Source: a virus
Reading direction: 5' to 3' (one strand)
IMG/VR virus record: IMGVR_UViG_3300023184_000204
Coordinates: 1 to 47,673 of that record
Length of the DNA stretch: 47,673 nt
Shown: piece after piece, positions 44,301-47,673 of the stretch
Position numbering within the stretch: position 1 is the stretch's first letter
Layout: each line of letters begins with the position of its first letter
Made by a program: the position numbers and the translations under genes
Notes under the pieces: generated by a model
Seen by the model: only the letters and a program-made list of their open reading frames with translations
Told to the model about the DNA's origin: nothing
The model's database searches: none

Positions 44301-45692
44301 AACAAGATTTTTCTTAAAATAATTTAATGCTCCTGCACCAAGTTTTTTTGGATCTTTTAAAGCTTTAAGAGAATTTTTTAAAGATATTGCTTCTTTAGAA
44401 TAATAAGATTTTGCAACATCATCTGCTGGATTAAATACTAGTTGAAATTCTTTTCCAACTTCTCCTACTACTTTTCCAAAATTAAATCTAGGTGCACCTT
44501 TTAAAAAACTAGCTCTTGTAATAGAAGGAAAAGCAATCTTGTTTGAATTAAATACTAATCCTGTATTCCATATTGTATTTTTAAACCCAGCTTTTTTAGC
44601 TTGCTTCATCATTTCTACTTGTTGTTCAGAAGATGGAGCTTGACCAAATTTAGCATAGTGGTCATTATACAATTTATCATAAACAGATTTCTGAGCAAAA
44701 CCTCCTTCCAATCTACCTTCAGATAATGCTAAGTTTACACCCATTATATCATGCCAAAATGCACCAGCAGTTTTAGATACCTTAGCTAATCTAGTTATGT
44801 CATCAACTCCTTTTAAAGATTTGTATGCATCATATGTATTCTCTAATGGATTTAAAAATTTAGCGGTCCCTTTTACAGCTGATGTAAAAAAGTTCTTAGC
44901 AGCATTTATGTTTTTTAATTCATTAACAGCAGTACTAATTTTACCAATATTTTTAACTGATTGAAAAAGTGCACTAGGAATTTTTGCAAATGCCTCTAAC
45001 CCTTTTATAGCACCACCTATAAGAGCACCAGGACCAGCACCAGCACCTCCACCACCTACAGCTCCAACAGTAGCACCAATCATCATACCCTCTGCAGCAC
45101 CTTCTAATAAAATACCTGCGGAGTATGAAACAGAGTTTAGTAAGTTTGTAGTAAATCCACCTACACCACCTTTACTAGAGTAACCTATAGCATTGTAATA
45201 CTCATAATCTTTTGCTTCTTGTCTACTTGCATCAAGATCACCCCCAAAACCACTTGCATATGAATTTAAAGGAGACATAAAACCAAGTCCTACCATAGGT
45301 AAGGCTGCATTTACAGCCCATCTTTTCATATCATCAAATGTATTTGTCTGTTGGTTATATACAGCTTCATTATCAATATGTGGATCAAAACCTATTTTGT
45401 TAAATGTCTCTTGACCATAAGCTTTATATCTTGCTCTAAAAGAAGGTCCTGATGGACTATTATCATAAGCATATACATTACCATATTCATTCTTATCTTG
45501 AAGTGCAGCATCACTTTGCGTAATAGAATTTGCAATACCATTCATGAAATCTCTAGAACTACTAGTATTCTTCATAGGTGTATTTGGAGATACACCTGAT
45601 ATAGCTTGTCTAGTATCAATTATTTTACTTGTATTAGATAATTTATTAATATCTAAATCATTCATGTTTGGAACATTTGTATTATTTGCCAT
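38340..45692 (-). CDS. Giant virion protein, 2,450 aa, with PD-(D/E)XK nuclease domain
   Basis: The first of three giants. Residues ~193-236 form a glycine/alanine-rich hydrophobic segment (GATVGAVGGGGAGAGPGALIGG), like membrane-active ejection proteins. A long helical part follows. About residues 1600-1720 carry a PD-(D/E)XK domain: GETDLVLI (Asp1639), IMIVDIKTS (Asp1653, Lys1655) and the helix YRAQLSIYRN with QxxxY, as in Cas4/RecB nucleases. Coiled coils occupy ~1950-2040, then low-complexity linkers with Ser/Gly/Thr and an acidic end. It overlaps the upstream stop by one base (TAATG). Possible roles: virion cargo that processes phage or host DNA at entry. No RNA polymerase motif was found in it. 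Confidence 0.86.
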   Translation of the reverse strand: MANNTNVPNMNDLDINKLSNTSKIIDTRQAISGVSPNTPMKNTSSSRDFMNGIANSITQSDAALQDKNEYGNVYAYDNSPSGPSFRARYKAYGQETFNKIGFDPHIDNEAVYNQQTNTFDDMKRWAVNAALPMVGLGFMSPLNSYASGFGGDLDASRQEAKDYEYYNAIGYSSKGGVGGFTTNLLNSVSYSAGILLEGAAEGMMIGATVGAVGGGGAGAGPGALIGGAIKGLEAFAKIPSALFQSVKNIGKISTAVNELKNINAAKNFFTSAVKGTAKFLNPLENTYDAYKSLKGVDDITRLAKVSKTAGAFWHDIMGVNLALSEGRLEGGFAQKSVYDKLYNDHYAKFGQAPSSEQQVEMMKQAKKAGFKNTIWNTGLVFNSNKIAFPSITRASFLKGAPRFNFGKVVGEVGKEFQLVFNPADDVAKSYYSKEAISLKNSLKALKDPKKLGAGALNYFKKNLVEGAQEIGQEVLASATEKQFVDGYYSKASSGYMYSIGALLDGLGKQMNEQGAETFASGFLMGGLLEGPSKLFKFGTKNFSRMFKDKGVYDQYVKEKSAQADNIVNSLNNMHQNAKYFFDPRMSNYSTQMLVAKTVDNPDNVTKKDAKDLEFQAFQSSVLTALRTGTFDMFVKNLGDYKTLSPEELEEAWSLEQGQGEKALQNIDKAINSAKVTEARFNYARDKFKDFVDLNNYKEGSPEYQVAQIYNQAYLESINSFVFLQNSFDDGLNRLQKLYGSANKIKSLTNSAFSNFSILSDANKLSAQINYLMEEIDSAASTNDPRLAEEINRKRTLLNALNTFHTAQENITGANLMEVLNNIKENGDVSDSRVTDYLDSFQDVLEAIAINNKEDGSFDDVDQVKAKLRAELDNNGGIDDLFGSLFDIHLLRHENTAMAKYVNMLADPQGFYDHLNKNFTWMKDLYNNRKEYYKEIVNKEISDVEKNEVLNTLASKGIFVDLDEFAEWCNNPNYLPSYFIDTTKEMIINQDSVLYEEYAYLFQIAAQLSEQRAAGDPATLQQKYEDRLSELKQQRSTELNKANEDFEQAFKDETGVGLQDAYAQNQEAYNKNKQLEEDQKLASEKITKLQTLLEVIGNDPVDSNKITELADELLSAEELQLIEEETDGAVINAIASRQFKRPNADSEPGIIDRTIDIIYALTEKSPTLLAQKIEKQNNILKQNPLEIIGVSDTKSFKVNEERIGAINTRYDKFEADLETEFKEKGIDRVTQEDFTAQIGYDAYPQDLQNQVNEKFDAYLESIDIDPASLQDTDVIKYSNLRQNWLESSDGASLLNEYNKKVREEGEARAKALKEPPVLTSRIAKNLKIEATIPISNLNAIIDKLENAVKTKIYTTYKNGQVDKEIKLTEQDLKEIGEDIDKLKTFLQYRQGSLQPVSLAEKVLESFKKGVAARQDELVDVFDEDGNKIGRKFADDPDSKLTTRATTISDSIASKVPGTKKPGYDNEYVEEIVKAFFSEYNLAVKKGDVDAFDKAWKLFTELARTNYKQFNNEQKKARIRAALEKDTTEENFKKLIEKESFSNNAQAGTNLDAATRKFFTIDAATGTWASFKYSDTVEIDGKETKISDIMSESAFNQMFGERGIVTRFRADLDSKGYLPLTNNVKLFDKSLLENGVSGETDLVLINTKGEIMIVDIKTSTSWNGFNNPTSWKNVAYRAQLSIYRNLYHNMTGVTPKIALFPMRIRLDKNASSYVTEVTVGGEKYKDKPLEPLVPNTAKLFNTLELEYLPDVEAEGITLSTPAIAAEIETSGEEGVKVEPSLQINASDTSKVLLKDNVGKQVIYNGKIGTLILQDDGTYGVEVDLGFEQSMSEALIGNEETGLIADLALAEGEFGDPELAAEIKKKIEDLQKTQKGKEIYPLLSKNKNITDGSVELTNAGLALITPIENIGQISIIKGTVIDAKFENGNEDIAIINGVRYTVGRNALGEITQLVYFKNDAKRDELDQSISALTKKVNSERQRMQAAKAEIESLNDEIANLEKQKRNDGSDFVGISNKIKKLKQTINTLSQASFIRRIGKAQARIKELQEQRNKLSTDDKVFVLGGNSNDVIFALNRLPNQFQKNRASKTAADTQKELKQIASFSEASPKVEKELDTILEKNFPEELNVLFAKGISEFKGKGKELAKIKNWIDETIVNLLAYQNMLMVENNALGFDAVDRQINALNELTNQLNLINLTAKNRIAKEQPYEKELSEIFGPESEVQSGTSVPEIQSPTGGQTKTVSGETSGGQEKEISIPELKKIVNSSSEELDNLLPEESGVNAATEAFADITDLKALYLKKIELIKNRKNNKLKLDKIEIAFENRSLELKEKVNIASLKKGDILQDIGNFTNQDSPVQIVKVNKNSVILKYGDVTQEVTEDELENNFVKPTNETVMPETVKPSQETIDASEQTKTDAKTFFENKETEASDYKEAKESNEDDLFKNLEDNSKTCL

Positions 45693-47673
45693 TAGTCTAC
45701 TATTTTATATCCAGTATTTTTAGGAGCTCTACCAAATTTATCTTGAAAAGCTTTTACAGCTTTTTCATTATTTGAATTGTGATATTTATTAAAATCATCT
45801 TTAAGTCTTGCATTTGCATTTGCAATCCCCACCATAATTTTTGACATTGCAACATCTATATTTTTACCATATCCTTGAGAAATACCAGATGGTTTTGATT
45901 CATAGTATTCACCATTTTCATCTACTGCTCTTAAAATTGTAGTATAGTTATAGTTGCCAGTAACATTATCTCTTTCTATAAGAACTTTGTGTCCATAAAC
46001 AGGATCTATATACTGTATTTTTTTACCAGTATTTAATATTGCTTCTGTAGGAGTAGTTCTGTTAGATTGAAATAAACTATTTTTCCATTTACTTGTTGGT
46101 GCAATATAAGTAATACCATTTGCTTTAATATCTTTAATTGTTTGAGCATCATTTGTTTTATCAAAATATTTTTCAATAAGTTCATTAGGTATATTTTTAA
46201 CTTTCATTGCTCCTAGATCAGAACTTTCAGCACCAATTTGAGATTGAATAAGTGTAAATATAGTTGGGTTACCTTTTTGACTTTTGTTTTTTGCCATTGC
46301 TGCTAAATCAACTAACATATTTTTTAAATTGTTATTTAAGTTAATATCAACTTCTGCTTCTGGGTCATATCTATTACCCTTTAATGAAACCATGTAGCTA
46401 TTTTTATCAGCTTGATTAAAATTAATTTTTCTTACATCATTTAGAAATTGATTAAAGTAAATTAAGTTATCATCCTTTCTAGCTAAGTTTACTTCAACAG
46501 ATGTAGGTGTAGCACCTTGTGATGTTTTACCACCTACGCCACTTTCTGTAGATGGTATATAAGATAATAAACCTATTTTATGATTAGGCTCATAAACTAT
46601 ATCTTCATATGTTTCATTCATATCCCCTAATAAATCAGCATTAGAAAAATTTTTAATTGCTTTACCCGCCTTATACATATTAGTTGGATTAGGTGAAACT
46701 GAAGCACCTATTATGTTAGGTATGTTTGCAATAAGCTGACCAGTTCTAGAAAAGAATCCTGGAGTTTTTACTTGTTTACCTGTTCTTTTTTCATAACTAT
46801 CAAGTGTATTGTCAATCATGTCACTAAATTCATCATCTTCCCATGCTTTACCAGTAACATATTTTTTAAGATACTGATTAATAATAGTATATCTTAATGC
46901 CTTATCTTCAATACCTCTAGCTTCTAATTTTGTACTTAAAGAATTAGCAATTCTAGTTTCATTAGCTTTTTTAATTTGTAAATGTGATGTATAATATGTT
47001 TGCATTTGATCAAGTTTATAACTAGAAATTGCATAGTTTGTATTATATTCATTTCCCCATTTTGTTCCATTATGTTTTAATGCCCATTTATCCATTCTTT
47101 TTTTGTAATCAAAAATTTTAGCATTAACGGTAAGATCTCTAACAAGTTTTTGTCTACTTTCAGAACCACCATCATATTGATTTTTAATTTTATCCCATAT
47201 TTTTTGACCTCCTGCACGATCTGTACAAAACAAATATGATAAGTCACTTGCAGAAACTTCTTTATTACCAATTCCTGTTTTAATAGTATTAATCCAAGTA
47301 TCTATGTAACCAGTTGATAGATTATCAACATGTTCTAAAAATAGTTTTTTATTATATTTAATTGTATTTGTATAACGGTCTTCTGTATTACCAGTTTCTC
47401 CTTTTTCACCTTCCTCTAATCTTTGAGGAGAAGCTACTACATCAATCACATTTCCTGTTTCAGGATCTATTTCAGCAAAACCATTATCTAATTTCCATTT
47501 GTTAAGTTCATCATCAGAAGTAGCTTGTATTTTAGCTGCAGCTCTCATATCAGCTCTTCTATTATTTTCTCTATCTCTAGCCATTGCATTCTGATTCCTA
47601 ACAGTCTCAAGACCTAGAGGACTTATCTCTTTCTTGTAGATCATATCATTTTTAGAATAAGCATCAGCTGCAG
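45692..47673 (-). CDS. Virion-operon protein, at least 650 aa (5' end at or beyond window edge)
   Basis: The first visible gene of the leftward operon. The first ATG (47644) gives 650 aa, but the frame is open upstream to the edge (AADAYSKND precedes the Met), so the gene may extend beyond the window. The chain is basic and Asn/Lys-rich, helical in its first half (RENNRRADMRAAAKIQ), with a weakly hydrophobic patch at FFSRTGQLIANIPNIIGASV. There is no recognised domain. In crAss-like phages the genes ahead of the RNA polymerase encode tail, muzzle or internal virion proteins; an internal virion role is inferred from position. Its TAA overlaps the next ATG. Confidence 0.75.
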   Translation of the reverse strand, partial: AADAYSKNDMIYKKEISPLGLETVRNQNAMARDRENNRRADMRAAAKIQATSDDELNKWKLDNGFAEIDPETGNVIDVVASPQRLEEGEKGETGNTEDRYTNTIKYNKKLFLEHVDNLSTGYIDTWINTIKTGIGNKEVSASDLSYLFCTDRAGGQKIWDKIKNQYDGGSESRQKLVRDLTVNAKIFDYKKRMDKWALKHNGTKWGNEYNTNYAISSYKLDQMQTYYTSHLQIKKANETRIANSLSTKLEARGIEDKALRYTIINQYLKKYVTGKAWEDDEFSDMIDNTLDSYEKRTGKQVKTPGFFSRTGQLIANIPNIIGASVSPNPTNMYKAGKAIKNFSNADLLGDMNETYEDIVYEPNHKIGLLSYIPSTESGVGGKTSQGATPTSVEVNLARKDDNLIYFNQFLNDVRKINFNQADKNSYMVSLKGNRYDPEAEVDINLNNNLKNMLVDLAAMAKNKSQKGNPTIFTLIQSQIGAESSDLGAMKVKNIPNELIEKYFDKTNDAQTIKDIKANGITYIAPTSKWKNSLFQSNRTTPTEAILNTGKKIQYIDPVYGHKVLIERDNVTGNYNYTTILRAVDENGEYYESKPSGISQGYGKNIDVAMSKIMVGIANANARLKDDFNKYHNSNNEKAVKAFQDKFGRAPKNTGYKIVD

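Noticed and set aside
28000-45692. Plus-strand ORFs of 60-102 aa inside the giant genes
   Set aside because: All are Ser/Leu/Ile-rich reverse-strand shadows of the giant coding sequences.
1-47673. Reassigned stop codons (TAG or TGA recoding) known in some crAss-like phages
   Set aside because: TAA, TGA and TAG all end genes at sensible places and giant ORFs are open without recoding.
1-47673. tRNA genes, CRISPR arrays, insertion sequences, inteins
   Set aside because: No cloverleaf, spaced repeat, transposase or intein motifs were seen; the insertions found are introns and homing genes.

Overview
This window is part of the genome of a crAss-like phage (order Crassvirales, large podoviruses of Bacteroidota). 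Three things support this. First, the layout: a rightward replication and recombination block (about 1-20,370) meets a leftward block of giant virion proteins (about 20,410 to the right edge). Second, a 3,446-residue protein carries the DFDID metal-binding motif of the YonO-like / crAss virion RNA polymerase. Third, the DNA is AT-rich, has almost no Shine-Dalgarno sites and uses A-rich stretches before start codons. TAA, TGA and TAG all act as stops, so the standard genetic code applies. No tRNA, CRISPR array, integrase or insertion sequence was seen.

Rightward block. Five transcription units can be drawn, each ending in a GC-rich hairpin with a T-tract. (1) Uracil-DNA glycosylase (cut by the left edge), an unknown protein, a DnaB-type helicase, an unknown protein, a Sak4/RecA-like annealing ATPase and a probable ssDNA-binding protein. 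(2) A DnaG-like primase, a GIY-YIG nuclease, small proteins, a HExxH + VWA protein (DUF2201-like) and its MoxR-type AAA+ partner. (3) An unknown protein with an acidic tail, a RecE/DUF3799-like PD-(D/E)XK exonuclease and two unknown proteins. (4) An HNH (endonuclease VII-like) gene, a family B DNA polymerase and a DUF932-like protein with an acidic tail. (5) A run of very small genes: a lipoprotein, a membrane protein, a MazG-like NTP pyrophosphatase and others. Together these supply helicase, primase, polymerase, SSB, recombinase, exonuclease and nucleotide-pool enzymes for DNA replication.

Three replication-block genes (Sak4 ATPase, VWA protein, polymerase B) are split by group I introns, each carrying its own homing endonuclease (GIY-YIG, LAGLIDADG, GIY-YIG). 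For each I could read the P/Q/R/S core elements and a P1 helix with the splice-site U-G wobble, which gives exact exon joins that restore the conserved motifs. Separately, an HNH gene sits upstream of polymerase B together with a diverged duplicate of the first polymerase codons.

Leftward block. One operon-like run holds a protein of at least 650 aa, then giants of 2,450, 3,446 and 2,483 aa, then a 39-aa basic protein, with overlapping or near-touching junctions. The giants are mosaics. The first has a glycine-rich hydrophobic segment, a PD-(D/E)XK nuclease domain and coiled coils. The second has a zincin (HEAWH), the RNA polymerase core and a SLOG-like domain. The third has a phage polyvalent-protein domain, a second zincin (HEFSH), a LysM repeat and hydrophobic C-terminal segments. 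They are most simply read as proteins packed in the virion and injected to transcribe early genes and act on host envelope, protein and DNA.
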